From Sinorhizobium terangae (GTDB taxonomy: Bacteria > Pseudomonadota > Alphaproteobacteria > Rhizobiales > Rhizobiaceae), in the NCBI RefSeq assembly GCF_029714365.1, contig NZ_CP121660.1:248001-312000 (forward strand): a stretch of 64,000 bases of DNA, given 5' to 3'. Made by a program: the position numbers and the translations under genes. Below are positions 15,893-25,730 of this stretch, piece after piece. The notes beneath the pieces were generated by a model. The model did no database searches, had not been told where the DNA came from, and worked only from the letters and a program-made list of their open reading frames with translations. Each line of letters starts with the position of its first letter. The stretch's first letter is position 1.

Positions 15893-17953
15893 CTATCGCC
15901 ACATGTCGCGCATGCGCGCGGCGACGTCGATGCGGATCTGCTGGGCGTTACGCTCGGCGGTCGTCGGATTGGCCAGAGGCCAGGTTCCGGTTTCGAAGAA
16001 TTGCAGGAGCGTCGCGGGAATAAAGCGCGTCCGGCTCGCATAGACGTGGCGGTCGCCCTGGGCATGCTGGCCACCGGTGAAAAAGCGCTGCGGCACCATC
16101 AGCGTCAGACTGTCCTTGGCGCGCGTCATGCCGACATAGAGCAGCCGCCGCTCCTCTTCGAGATCATGCGTCGTCCCGGTTCCGAGGTCGGACGGAATGC
16201 AGCCGTCGACCACATTGAGCATGAAAACGGCGCGCCATTCCTGCCCCTTGGCTGAATGGATTGTCGACAGGATCAGATAGTCTTCGTCGAGGAGCGGCAC
16301 GCCCGCCTGGTCGCTGGTCGCATCCGGTGGATCGAGCGTCAGTTCGGTCAGAAAACGCTCGCGGCTCGGATAGCCGGAAGCGATCTGTTCAAGTTGCAGA
16401 AGGTCGGCCTTCCGGGTCTCGGCGTCCTCGTGGATGCGGTCGAGATGCGGCTCGTACCAGGTGCGCACCATGGCGATTTCCGCAGGCCATCCGGACCTGC
16501 GGAGACCCTGCAGCAATTCTACGAGGCGCACCCAGTCGTCCCCGCTTTTCGGCGGGGAAGGGATTTCGGCAAGCGTCATCAGCGGTTCGGGGTCGGCCGC
16601 AATCGCGTCCAGGATCTTGCCGGCGGTTTGCGGGCCGATTCCGGGGAGCATCTGAAGCAGCCTAAATCCGGCGACGCGGTCACGCGGGTTCTGGGCGAAA
16701 CGCAGCACCGCAAGCATGTCCTTCACATGGGCCGAGTCGAGGAATTTCAGGCCGCCGAACTTCACGAAGGGAATGTTGCGACGGGTGAGTTCCACCTCAA
16801 GGGGGCCGCTGTGGTTCGAGGCACGGAACAGGACGGCCTGCTGCTTCAAACGCATTCCGGTCTCGCGGTTGGCGAGGACCTGCTCGACGATATAGTTCGC
16901 CTGATCGCTCTCGTCCCTGACCGTCAGCAGCTTCGGACGCTCGGCCGACTGTCTGTCCGTCCAGAGATTCTTGGTGAAGCGCTCGCGTGCAAGCTCGATG
17001 ACGCCATTGGCAGCCGCGAGGATCGTCTGCGTCGAACGATAGTTCCGGTCGAGCGTGATGACGTCGGCAGGCGGGGAAAACTCCTTGGGAAAATCGAGGA
17101 TGTTGCGAACGGTAGCGGCGCGAAAGGAATAGATGGACTGGGCATCGTCGCCGACGACCGTCAGGCCGCGGCCGCCGGGCTTCAGCGCCATCAGGACTGA
17201 GGACTGCAGCTTGTTGGTGTCCTGGTATTCGTCCACCAGCACATGGTCGAACCGGCCGCCGATGTCGGCGGCGAGCAACGGGTCGCTCACCATCTGCGCC
17301 CAATAAAGAAGCAGGTCGTCGTAATCGAGAACGTTCTGCGCCTGCTTGGCTTCGACGTATCCGGCGAACAGCGCCTTCAACTGGCTCTCCCAGCCGGAAA
17401 CCCAAGGGTACCAGTTCCGCAGCACATCGTTCAGCGGCGTCTGCGAATTCACCGTCCGCGAATAGATCGCCAGGCACGTGCCCTTCGTCGGAAACCTGCT
17501 TTCGGTTTTCGAGAATCCGAGCTCGTGCCGGACGAGGTTCATCAGGTCGGCGCTGTCCTCGCGGTCATGGATGGTGAAATCCACGTTCAGGCCGATCTGT
17601 TCGGCGTAGATCCTGAGCAGGCGCGCCCCGATGCCGTGAAAGGTTCCGGCCCAGGCGAGGGCGTCCGTCATCACGCCGCAGCCGGCACCAAGCACCTGGG
17701 TACAGATGCGCTCGACTCGGCGCGACATTTCAGCGGCGGCCCTGCGTGAAAAGGTCATCAGAAGGATGCGGCGGGGATCGGCTCCATTGACGATGAGGTG
17801 AGCGACCCGGTGGGCCAGCGTGTTGGTCTTCCCCGATCCCGCTCCGGCAATGATCAGCAATGGTCCGCCGACAAGGCCGTGGTCCGGTCCGATGCCATGC
17901 TCGACGGCACTGCGCTGCCTGTCGTTCAGTTTTTCAAGGTAAGCTGCGCTCAT
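15893..17953 (-). CDS. UvrD/PcrA/Rep-type superfamily 1 DNA helicase
   Basis: The 686-residue protein shows helicase motif I at residues 36-43 (AGAGSGKT), motif II in LVDEYQDTN, motif III in VVGDDAQSIYSFR, motif V in STIHSAKGQEW and motif VI in LLYVGMTRAKD. It is a 3'-5' DNA translocase of the UvrD/Rep/PcrA group. At under 700 residues it is close to PcrA/Rep length. It is probably an accessory paralogue and not the housekeeping uvrD, but this cannot be decided here. The start MSAAYLEKL (17953) matches the family; 14 more codons are open upstream. Confidence 0.9.
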   Translation of the reverse strand: MSAAYLEKLNDRQRSAVEHGIGPDHGLVGGPLLIIAGAGSGKTNTLAHRVAHLIVNGADPRRILLMTFSRRAAAEMSRRVERICTQVLGAGCGVMTDALAWAGTFHGIGARLLRIYAEQIGLNVDFTIHDREDSADLMNLVRHELGFSKTESRFPTKGTCLAIYSRTVNSQTPLNDVLRNWYPWVSGWESQLKALFAGYVEAKQAQNVLDYDDLLLYWAQMVSDPLLAADIGGRFDHVLVDEYQDTNKLQSSVLMALKPGGRGLTVVGDDAQSIYSFRAATVRNILDFPKEFSPPADVITLDRNYRSTQTILAAANGVIELARERFTKNLWTDRQSAERPKLLTVRDESDQANYIVEQVLANRETGMRLKQQAVLFRASNHSGPLEVELTRRNIPFVKFGGLKFLDSAHVKDMLAVLRFAQNPRDRVAGFRLLQMLPGIGPQTAGKILDAIAADPEPLMTLAEIPSPPKSGDDWVRLVELLQGLRRSGWPAEIAMVRTWYEPHLDRIHEDAETRKADLLQLEQIASGYPSRERFLTELTLDPPDATSDQAGVPLLDEDYLILSTIHSAKGQEWRAVFMLNVVDGCIPSDLGTGTTHDLEEERRLLYVGMTRAKDSLTLMVPQRFFTGGQHAQGDRHVYASRTRFIPATLLQFFETGTWPLANPTTAERNAQQIRIDVAARMRDMWR

Positions 17954-18080
17954 TCGCCCTGTCACGTTCGTTCCGCAATGAGTCCGGCTCTGCACATAGC
18001 AGATCGCCGTCGGCGGCGGGTGAGGTCAAGCTGAAAAAGGACAAGAGTGGCAAAAGCCCCCAGCAAATGAACATTTCGGC

Positions 18081-18150
18081 AGCGCCGCGCGGCTTTTGAA
18101 GACGCATGAAGGTCGCGGTCACATCCCTGAATTGCAGCCATTGTGCGGCA
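18081..18150. repeat. Degenerate copy of intergenic repeat family B
   Basis: The string GCGCGGCTTTTGAAGACGC followed by AAGGTCGCGGTCACATCCCTGAATTGCAG keeps the order of motifs seen in the better copies at 13231-13320 and 59241-59340, with many changes. It lies in the gap upstream of the helicase gene. Assignment by eye is tentative. Confidence 0.45.
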
Positions 18151-18233
18151 GGCCGTTGTCTCAACGGCCAGCCCCCACCGCCCCCTTCCCCGCATTGAGC
18201 GGAACAAAGATGCGTGCATATATCTTCCCGACC

Positions 18234-18503
18234 TCAATCGCGCGGCAGCCTGCCGAGCAACAGCTCATTTCCCTCGGCGTTTCCGCATCGCCGACATTTC
18301 AGCATGCCTGCGATGGCCATCAGGGACGTGCGGCCACCGCGCCTTCGGGCAATCTGGCGACGATCAATGGGAGCCTGGTGCAGGCACTTCCCGCACTTGG
18401 CAACGAGCACATACCATTCGGGCAGCGTCTCCAGGGTCGAGGCGTATTCCGCGGCTTCCCCGGGCGGTGCCAGGTCGATTCCTCGCCGATGCCGCATCGT
18501 CAT
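18234..18503 (-). CDS. Small zinc-ribbon-like protein, function unknown
   Basis: This 89-residue ORF has two CxxC pairs, KCGKCLH near residue 37 and KCRRCGN near residue 69, about 30 residues apart. They are followed by a short hydrophobic/basic end (ELLLGRLPRD). That is the layout of small rhizobial hypothetical proteins with a zinc ribbon. The cysteine pattern is the main argument that it is real; opposite-strand ORFs here show no family pattern. Starts at 18503 or two codons later are possible. Nothing in the context gives a function. Confidence 0.5.
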   Translation of the reverse strand: MTMRHRRGIDLAPPGEAAEYASTLETLPEWYVLVAKCGKCLHQAPIDRRQIARRRGGRTSLMAIAGMLKCRRCGNAEGNELLLGRLPRD

Positions 18504-18672
18504 TCATCAACGCATGGCCGCCGCGCGTCAAACCGCGGTTGCCGCGCGAGAGACCTGCCGGCGGCGCAGGTCCCTGCAATCTGCGAGGCAGGTTTGTGAC
18601 TTCGGCCTTTGCACCCCCATTGTGCCTGCCGGGGCGGCTTCGACCTGAAGGCCGCTCCACGCGGCATGGAGC

Positions 18673-21600
18673 TTACTCCGCCGCGATCGGCGTTGCAAAA
18701 CCCTCGCGCTCCTCGACCGCGTCGTCTTGCGGCGTTGCTGCTTCCGGCTCCGTCTTCCGCGACTTCGGCTCGCGGCCGAAGAACAGCGCGTAGCCGGCCG
18801 GCAGCACCAGGATCGTGAGCACCGTCGCAACGAGGATGCCGCCCATCATGGCGTAGGCGAGCGGACCCCAGAACACGCCGCGCGAGATCGGGATCAGCGC
18901 CAGCACTGCCGTCAGTGCGGTGAGCATGATCGGACGGAAGCGGCGGACCGCCGCGCCGATGATCGCCTCGGCGCGCTCCATGCCGGCCGCGATGTCCTGA
19001 TCGATCTGGTCGACGAGGATGATCGAGTTGCGGATGATGATGCCGAGGAGCGCGATGACGCCGAGGATCGCGACGAAGCCGAAGGGCGCGCCGCTGATGA
19101 GCAGTGCCGCGGCAGCACCGATGATGCCGAGCGGGCCGGTCGCGAGCACCAGCATCGCCTTGCCGAAGTGCTGGAGCTGCGCCATCAGCAGCACGACGAT
19201 CACGACCAGCATGATCGGCGCCTTGGCGGCGATCGAGGCCTGGCTTTCGGCGCTGTCTTCGGCACCGCCCTGGACTTCGATCTTGTAGCCGGGAGCAAGG
19301 CTGTCTCTCAGGCCCTGAAGCTCATCATAGAGCTTCACCGTCACGTCGTTCGACTGCACGCCGTCAGGGAGCGTCGCGCGGACCGTGATCGTCGGCAGGC
19401 GGTCGCGGCGCCACTCGATGCCCTGTTCCATGACCGGGACGACCTTGGCGACCTGCGAGACGGGCACGAAGCCACCGAAGTCGGTCGGGACATAGACCGA
19501 GTTGACGGCCGAAAGCAGCTGGCGATTGCCGTCCGGCTCCCGCGCGACGATCGAGACGGTTTCCTCGCCGTCGCGGAAATCGTCGAGCGGCACGCCGGAC
19601 ATCGATGCCTGCAGCATCTGGCGGATACGTTGCGAGGTGACGCCCAGCGCCCGCGCGCGGTCCTGGTCGATCACCAGCTTCATCGCCGGCACCGGCTCCA
19701 GCCAGTCGTCGTGAACTGCACCGAGCAGCGGGTTTTCATTGAACTTCGCCTTCACCTCATCGGCGATGCGGCGCACTTCGGCGCGGTCCGGACCCATCAC
19801 GCGCAACTGCACGGGCCAGCCGGTCGGCGGGCCGAGGAACAGCCGGTCGACCTTGGCGCGGATCGACGGGAAGTCTTCGGCGAGAACCGTGCGCAGCTTT
19901 GTAATCAGCCGTTCGCGGGCCGGCTCGTCCTTCGCCATGACGAGGAGCTGGGCGAAATTCGGATTGCGAAGCTGCTGGTCGAGCGGCAGGAAGAAGCGCG
20001 GCGCGCCTTCACCGATATAGGTGGCGATGAAGCGCTTGTCCTCGTCGTCCATCATCCGGGCCTCGAGAGCCTTCGCCTGCTTCTCGACCTCCTTGATGCT
20101 GGTTCCTTCGGGCAGCCACAGATCGACCAGGATTTCCGGCCGCGAAGACTGGGGGAAGAAGTTCTTCGGGATGAACTGGAACGCCCAGAGGCTTGCCATG
20201 AACGTGGCGAGCGTCATGACGAGCACGATGACCCGATGGCGCACGGCCCAGCCGACGGTCGCGCGCAAGCGCCGGTAAAAGCGTGTGTCGAAGACGTCGT
20301 GATGGCTGCCTGCATGGTGGCGCTGCTTCAGGATCATGTAGCCGAGCCAAGGCGTGAAATAGACGGCGACGAACCAGGAGACCACCAGCGCGATGCCGAC
20401 GACATAAAAGAGCGAGCGCACATATTCGCCCGCAGTCGATTCCGCGAAGCCGACCGGAATGAAGCCCGCGGTCGTGATCAGCGTGCCAGTCAGCATCGGA
20501 AAGGCGGTCGAGGAATAGGCGAAACTCGCCGCCTCGATTTTTACGAGGCCTTCCTCAAGCTTGCGCTCCATCATCTCGACCACGATCATCGCATCGTCGA
20601 CGAGCAGTCCGAGCGCGATGATCAACGCGCCGAGCGAGATGCGCTGCAGGTCGATGCCGAGCTCGTACATGATCGCGAAGGTGGCGGCGAGCACGAGCGG
20701 GATGGCGATCGCGATCACCAGGCCCGAGCGCCAGCCGATCGACACGAAGGAGACGATGAGCACGATGATCAACGCCTCGACAAGCGCATGCATGAACTCG
20801 CTGATCGCGTCGGTCACCACTTCCGGCTGGTTGGCGATCTGGTCGACCGACACGCCGTAGGGAAGTGAGGATTCGAAACGCTCGTAGGTCGCTTCCACCG
20901 CCTTGCCGACGTCGGTGACATTGAAGCCTTTCGCCATGACCACGCCGATCTGGACGCCGTCGTGACCGTTGAAGCGGAACTTGCGCGAGTAAGGGTCCTC
21001 CAGTCCCGAGGTAACGGTCGCGATGTCGCCGAGCCGGATGACCTGGTTACCGGCGCGCAATCTCAGCTGGCGGATATCCTCGGCCCGATCGACGCCGCCT
21101 TCGACCGAAATGCGGACGGAGCGCGTGCCGGTATCGACGGAGCCGGCGAGATCGACATTGTTCTGGCCGACAATCGCGCTGCGCAGATCGTTGAGCGTCA
21201 GCCCGCGTTCTGCGAGCGCCTTGGAAGAGACGTCGATATAGATCTTCTCCGGCTGGTCGCCGATGATCGACACTTTCTCTACACCGGGCGTCGTCAGCAG
21301 CATGTCACGGCCCTGGATCGCGAACTTCTTCAGTTCGGGATAGCTGTAGCCGTCGCCACTGATCGAATGGAGCGTGATGAAAGTGTCGCCGAACTCGTCG
21401 TTGAAATAGGGGCCGAGCAGCCCTTCCGGCAGCTCGTTGGCGATGTCGCCGACTTTCTTGCGCACCTGGTAGAAGGCGTCGGCCACCTCTTCGGCATTGG
21501 TGTCGCCTTCGACCTGCAGCGTGATGATGGCGCTGCCGGCGCGTGTGTAGGAGCGCACGAAATCGAGGTGCGGCGTTTCCTGCAGCTTGCGCTCGATCTT

Positions 21601-21825
21601 GTTGACGACCTGGTCCTGCATCTCCTCGATCGATGCGCCCGGCCAGACGGCCTGGATGACCATGACACGGAAGGTGAATTCCGGATCTTCGCGCTGGCCC
21701 ATGCGTACGAGGCCAAGCGCGCCGGTGATGATGATCAGCGCGAAAAGAAAGCGCGCGATGCTCGGGTGGCCGATCGCCCAGCGCGAAAGGTTGAACGGTT
21801 TCCTGTCCTCAGTGGAGGCGTGCAT
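18673..21825 (-). CDS. RND-family efflux transporter, inner-membrane pump
   Basis: The 1050-residue protein has the two-fold RND layout: an N-terminal transmembrane helix, a large periplasmic loop, a helix bundle (about residues 340-500), a second periplasmic loop and a final bundle. The helix-4 region GLLVDDAMIVVEMMERKLEEG carries the paired aspartates used for proton transfer. It is an ACR_tran/HAE-type proton-driven exporter. It lies 35 bases after the adaptor gene. No outer-membrane channel gene is present, so a distant TolC-like protein is needed. The substrate is unknown. Confidence 0.93.
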   Translation of the reverse strand: MHASTEDRKPFNLSRWAIGHPSIARFLFALIIITGALGLVRMGQREDPEFTFRVMVIQAVWPGASIEEMQDQVVNKIERKLQETPHLDFVRSYTRAGSAIITLQVEGDTNAEEVADAFYQVRKKVGDIANELPEGLLGPYFNDEFGDTFITLHSISGDGYSYPELKKFAIQGRDMLLTTPGVEKVSIIGDQPEKIYIDVSSKALAERGLTLNDLRSAIVGQNNVDLAGSVDTGTRSVRISVEGGVDRAEDIRQLRLRAGNQVIRLGDIATVTSGLEDPYSRKFRFNGHDGVQIGVVMAKGFNVTDVGKAVEATYERFESSLPYGVSVDQIANQPEVVTDAISEFMHALVEALIIVLIVSFVSIGWRSGLVIAIAIPLVLAATFAIMYELGIDLQRISLGALIIALGLLVDDAMIVVEMMERKLEEGLVKIEAASFAYSSTAFPMLTGTLITTAGFIPVGFAESTAGEYVRSLFYVVGIALVVSWFVAVYFTPWLGYMILKQRHHAGSHHDVFDTRFYRRLRATVGWAVRHRVIVLVMTLATFMASLWAFQFIPKNFFPQSSRPEILVDLWLPEGTSIKEVEKQAKALEARMMDDEDKRFIATYIGEGAPRFFLPLDQQLRNPNFAQLLVMAKDEPARERLITKLRTVLAEDFPSIRAKVDRLFLGPPTGWPVQLRVMGPDRAEVRRIADEVKAKFNENPLLGAVHDDWLEPVPAMKLVIDQDRARALGVTSQRIRQMLQASMSGVPLDDFRDGEETVSIVAREPDGNRQLLSAVNSVYVPTDFGGFVPVSQVAKVVPVMEQGIEWRRDRLPTITVRATLPDGVQSNDVTVKLYDELQGLRDSLAPGYKIEVQGGAEDSAESQASIAAKAPIMLVVIVVLLMAQLQHFGKAMLVLATGPLGIIGAAAALLISGAPFGFVAILGVIALLGIIIRNSIILVDQIDQDIAAGMERAEAIIGAAVRRFRPIMLTALTAVLALIPISRGVFWGPLAYAMMGGILVATVLTILVLPAGYALFFGREPKSRKTEPEAATPQDDAVEEREGFATPIAAE

Positions 21826-21860
21826 GGCCGTCGTTCCGTTCTATCGGTAAATGGAGAGGG

Positions 21861-23006
21861 TTAGCGAAGGACTTCGCCGGTTTCGGCAAGCGCTGACTGT
21901 TGTTCGGCCGCCGGCAGCTTCACCTTCAGGCCTTCCGTCATGAATTGCGTGCCGGCGGCAACGACGAGATCACCCGGCTGAAGCCCTTCGGCGACGCGGA
22001 TGCCATCGCCGGTGAATTCGCCGAGTTTCACGTCGCGCGCATGCACCGTCGAGCTGTCGCGATTGACCACCCAGACGAGCTTCCGCCCGTCCTTTTCGGC
22101 AAGCGCGCTCAGCGGGATGGAGACCGACGGCCCGGCATTGGCGGCGACCGCCTCGATCGTGGCGGTCATGCCCAGCAGCACGCGCGGGTCTGTCGGCAGG
22201 CTGACGCGCACGGAAAAGGTCCGCGACTGCTGGTCGGCGCTGCCGGAAACCTCGCGCACCTTGCCGTCGAGCACAAGCGCTTCGTCCGACCAGAAGCGCG
22301 CCTTGACCGTCTTGCCCGGTTTGAACTCGGATATATCCATCTCGGGCACCGCGATCTGCACTTCTTTCTCGCCATCGACGGCGACGGTCACGACCGGCGT
22401 GCCGGTACCGACGACCTGGCCGATGTCGGCATTGATCGCGGTGACGATGCCGTTCTGGTCGGACTTCAGATCCGTGTAGATGACCTGGTTCCTGGCCTGG
22501 TCGAGCGAGGAGGCGGCGGCGTCCCGCGTGGAGACCGCCTGATCGTAGAGAAGCGTCGCCTGGTCGAGCTCAGCCTTGGACGAGAATTCCCTGGTGAAGA
22601 GCTGCTCGGCCCGCATCTTGGTGAGCGCCGTCGTTTCCACCTGCTTTTCGGCGGCAGCGAGGCTTGCCTCGGCGCTTTTGACGGCGAGCTCGTAATCGGT
22701 CGGGTCGATGCGCGCGAGCAGGTCGCCCGGCTTTACCCGGTCGCCGATATTGACAAGCCTTTCAGTGATCTTGCCGCCCACACGGAAGCCGAGATTCATC
22801 TCCGTGCGCGCCTTCACCGAACCGGAATAGTCGAGCTCGCGCTGATTGCCGGCGGCGGCGATCTCGACGACCTTGACTGGCCGGATGATCTCCTTGGTCT
22901 CCACCTTCTCTTCCGAGCAGGCGGAGAGGGCGACGGCGATGACAAACGCGGCCGCGAGCTTGGCGGCGACCGGGGTTCTCATTGCGAGGGCCTTTGGTGA
23001 AAACAT
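21861..23006 (-). CDS. RND efflux periplasmic adaptor (lipoprotein)
   Basis: The 381-residue protein begins with a signal peptide ending in a lipobox (VALSAC, cysteine near residue 30), so it is probably lipid-anchored. It then has the adaptor core: a biotinyl-lipoyl-like segment, a coiled-coil hairpin around residues 90-160 and a beta-barrel region. It should link the RND pump to an outer-membrane channel. I chose 23006 because AGGAG lies 8 bases upstream; starts three codons earlier or eight codons later are possible. It is 51 bases after the TetR gene and in the same operon. Confidence 0.9.
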   Translation of the reverse strand: MFSPKALAMRTPVAAKLAAAFVIAVALSACSEEKVETKEIIRPVKVVEIAAAGNQRELDYSGSVKARTEMNLGFRVGGKITERLVNIGDRVKPGDLLARIDPTDYELAVKSAEASLAAAEKQVETTALTKMRAEQLFTREFSSKAELDQATLLYDQAVSTRDAAASSLDQARNQVIYTDLKSDQNGIVTAINADIGQVVGTGTPVVTVAVDGEKEVQIAVPEMDISEFKPGKTVKARFWSDEALVLDGKVREVSGSADQQSRTFSVRVSLPTDPRVLLGMTATIEAVAANAGPSVSIPLSALAEKDGRKLVWVVNRDSSTVHARDVKLGEFTGDGIRVAEGLQPGDLVVAAGTQFMTEGLKVKLPAAEQQSALAETGEVLR

Positions 23007-23057
23007 CTCTGGCACTCCTGATCCTGTCTGCCGCCACGCGGCTCGAGTATGGTTCGA

Positions 23058-23666
23058 TTATTTCTTCAGCGCTCTGATCGCGAATTCGATCAGCTCTTCG
23101 GGAGTCGCGCGGTTTTCCTTCGCGAGACACTGGGCCACGATCTGCGGATGACAGAGCGTGACGATACTGGCGCCGAAGCAGCGCGCGGCCTTTTCCGGAT
23201 CCTGATCGGCGAATTCGCCGGCCTTGACGCCGTCGCGGATGATCTCGGCCAGCAACCCATCCATACGGTCGATGTGCTTTTCGATGACGTGCCAGTCCCG
23301 CTCGATCGCGACTACGACCATTTCGTGGACTTTCTTCTCGTCGAGCATGGTCTCGACCGTCATCTTGTGCTGCCCCTGCGCATAGCGCCGCAGCCGCTCG
23401 GAGGCGCTCAACGGGAGGCGCGAGGTCTCGAAGGCCTGCTGGTAGCTCGCGGCCAGCATGCGCGCGCAAAGCGCCTGGTGGATCTCTGTCTTCGAAGCGA
23501 AGAAGCGGTAGATATTGGCCGGTGACATTTCGAGGTCGCGGGCGATGTCGGCCACATTTGTCTTGCTGTAGCCGTAATGCCTAAACAGCCGCTCGGCGGT
23601 ATCGAGGATCCGCGTCACGTTTTCCTGTCTGGTTGCATCGACGCCGGTGTCTGCGAGTTCGCTCAT
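23058..23666 (-). CDS. TetR-family transcriptional regulator
   Basis: The 202-residue protein has a TetR helix-turn-helix at about residues 16-62 (ILDTAERLFRHYGYSKTNVA, then MSPANIYRFFASK) and a variable all-helical ligand-binding part. It is the first gene of the operon with the RND adaptor and pump, so it most likely represses its own operon and is released by a pump substrate. A palindrome 21 bases upstream of its start is a candidate operator. Confidence 0.92.
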   Translation of the reverse strand: MSELADTGVDATRQENVTRILDTAERLFRHYGYSKTNVADIARDLEMSPANIYRFFASKTEIHQALCARMLAASYQQAFETSRLPLSASERLRRYAQGQHKMTVETMLDEKKVHEMVVVAIERDWHVIEKHIDRMDGLLAEIIRDGVKAGEFADQDPEKAARCFGASIVTLCHPQIVAQCLAKENRATPEELIEFAIRALKK

Positions 23667-23686
23667 TTCTTCTCACGAATTACGAG

Positions 23687-23708
23687 TGACGATTTTCGAA
23701 TTTCGTCA
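23687..23708. promoter_or_regulatory. Candidate TetR operator
   Basis: The 22-base sequence has arms TGACGA and TCGTCA around a TTCGAA centre, an imperfect palindrome ending 42 bases before the tetR start codon. TetR-family repressors usually bind such inverted repeats beside their own gene. No binding data can be inferred. Confidence 0.45.
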
Positions 23709-23849
23709 GTTTTAATCCGACAAACGTAACCTGTCAATGATCCCCGACGACGGAACTCCCGCCTAAAATCGGGTTCGCGGCGGAGATGTCGGGGTCGGAA
23801 GGGCCGCAAGGCACCGGCGATCATGTCGAAGTTCAGGTGCACGCGGTAA

Positions 23850-24428
<579 letters not shown>

Positions 24429-24471
24429 GCGGCGGCGCCGTCGATAGCGGGCGACATTCTGGCAGAATGAT

Positions 24472-24506
24472 AAAGGCCGATGCGGCGCCACGCCCCATCG
24501 GCCTTT
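24472..24506 (+). terminator. Hairpin terminator after pseudoazurin
   Basis: Arms AAAGGCCGATG (24472-24482) and CATCGGCCTTT (24496-24506) form a perfect 11-base stem with a 13-base loop, 43 bases after the pseudoazurin stop. The right arm ends in TTT, followed by CTTC. This is a good intrinsic terminator separating pseudoazurin from nap. Confidence 0.75.
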
Positions 24507-24713
24507 CTTCGGTGCCGCAATCGATGTTTCCACGCGCTGGCGTTGTAGGACATGCATTTTTTCGAAAATGCGAAATGCTGCAGACGCTCACTCCAAGAGA
24601 AACCCGATATTTTGCCCGGGTAATATATCCCATTGAATTGACAGATGTTATCTCTGTTCTTGAGGAAAAGAGTTTAGTTTATTTTCCTTTCTTTCCCGTC
24701 AAGGATTGTTACT

Positions 24714-24941
24714 ATGTTGGCGAGTGCATCAACGGGGGACGTTAGCGTGTCAGAGTTATCTCCTCAGCAGGTGACGGCGCCCCCGCCGCCATCCCGACGA
24801 CGCGAACTTCTGACATTTCTGGTGCTGGCCTTCGGCATCTGGCCGCTGCTCGCCGTCGCTGTCGTCGGCGGCTATGGCTTCCTGGTCTGGATGTTTCAGC
24901 TCGTCTTCGGACCGCCCGGTCCGCCGCCGGCGCCGCATTGA
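24714..24941 (+). CDS. napE: Periplasmic nitrate reductase small membrane protein NapE
   Basis: This small protein has one clear hydrophobic helix (about residues 33-58), then a proline-rich tail (GPPGPPPAPH). NapE proteins are about 55-65 residues with one helix and stand first in alphaproteobacterial nap operons. The ATG at 24714 (75 residues) has AAGGA upstream. A GTG at 24747 gives 64 residues and has GGGGGAC at good spacing, so it may be the true start. The stop is 8 bases before the napF ATG. Confidence 0.75.
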   Translation: MLASASTGDVSVSELSPQQVTAPPPPSRRRELLTFLVLAFGIWPLLAVAVVGGYGFLVWMFQLVFGPPGPPPAPH

Positions 24942-24949
24942 GGCTTGTC

Positions 24950-25450
24950 ATGGCGGTTGCGACGACTTCCAGACGAGACCTGCTCTTCGGACGCGGCGCG
25001 TCTCGGCCCGAACGGATCTGTCCGCCGGGCGTGACGCCCGAGAGCCTCGCCGCCTGCACCGGTTGCGGCCGCTGCGTGGACGCCTGTCCTACGCATATCA
25101 TCAGCCTTGCCGGCAACCGGCCGTCGCTCGATTTTTCCATTGGCGAGTGCACCTTCTGCGGTGAGTGCCGGCGCGCCTGTCCGGAGCCGGTCTTTGAGTT
25201 TGCCGGCGTGGCGCGCTTTGCCCATGTGGCGGCGATCGCCGATCATTGCCTGGCGAAGAACGCTGCCGCCTGTCAGTCCTGCCGCGACAGTTGTCCGAAA
25301 CAGGCGATCCGCTTCCAGCCGCGGATCGGCGGGCCTTTCCTGCCGGTCATCGATGAAGACGCCTGCAGCGGCTGCGGCGCCTGCGTCAGCATCTGTCCGG
25401 TCGGCGCCGTTCATGTCTCTGCGCGACATCAGGAAGGCGCCAATGCCTGA
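24950..25450 (+). CDS. napF: Ferredoxin-type protein NapF
   Basis: The 166-residue protein carries several four-cysteine iron-sulfur motifs: CTGCGRCVDACP, CTFCGECRRACP, the looser CQSCRDSCP and CSGCGACVSICP. The SRRDLLFGR stretch near the start is typical of NapF. NapF acts in the cytoplasm in assembly or iron-sulfur loading of NapA. I use ATG 24950; a TTG four codons upstream is also open. It overlaps napD by 8 bases. Confidence 0.93.
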   Translation: MAVATTSRRDLLFGRGASRPERICPPGVTPESLAACTGCGRCVDACPTHIISLAGNRPSLDFSIGECTFCGECRRACPEPVFEFAGVARFAHVAAIADHCLAKNAAACQSCRDSCPKQAIRFQPRIGGPFLPVIDEDACSGCGACVSICPVGAVHVSARHQEGANA

Positions 25451-25730
25451 CAAACCGAGCGAATATCATATCTCGAGCGCCGTCATCGTCGCCGTTCCGG
25501 CGATGGAGAACAGGGTTCTGGCGGCGCTTTCCGGCATGAACAATGTCGAGGTGCACGGCCACCAGGGCGGCAAGATCGTGGTGGTCATCGAAGGAATGAG
25601 CACGGGCATGCTCGGCGAGTGCCTGTCGCAGATTTCTACGCTCGAAGGCGTGGTCGCGGCCAACATGGTGTTCGAGCATGTCGAGAAAGAGGAGACGATC
25701 GGCAATGACCGGCGAACTGACGCGGCGTGA
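25443..25730 (+). CDS. napD: NapA maturation chaperone NapD
   Basis: The 95-residue cytoplasmic protein has the NapD pattern: [13 protein letters not shown] near the start, [21 protein letters not shown] in the middle, and a ferredoxin-like alpha/beta layout. NapD binds the twin-arginine signal of NapA and holds it until the Mo cofactor is inserted. It overlaps napF at the start and napA at the end by 26 bases, which suggests coupled translation of chaperone and client. Confidence 0.92.
   Translation: MPDKPSEYHISSAVIVAVPAMENRVLAALSGMNNVEVHGHQGGKIVVVIEGMSTGMLGECLSQISTLEGVVAANMVFEHVEKEETIGNDRRTDAA

Noticed and set aside
18727..20868. 713-codon + strand ORF opposite the RND pump gene.
   Set aside because: It is antisense to a gene with unmistakable RND motifs; its composition (D/H/R-rich) is that of a mirror frame.
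24554..24571. Hairpin GCATTTT-TTCG-AAAATGC upstream of napE.
   Set aside because: Seven-base stem with a TTCG loop is neat but short, has no T-run and no clear link to a gene; kept only as an observation.
24641..24713. Search for a TTG-N8-CAA box before napE.
   Set aside because: TTGACAGATG and TTGAGGAAAAG occur but no CAA half-site at the right distance was found.
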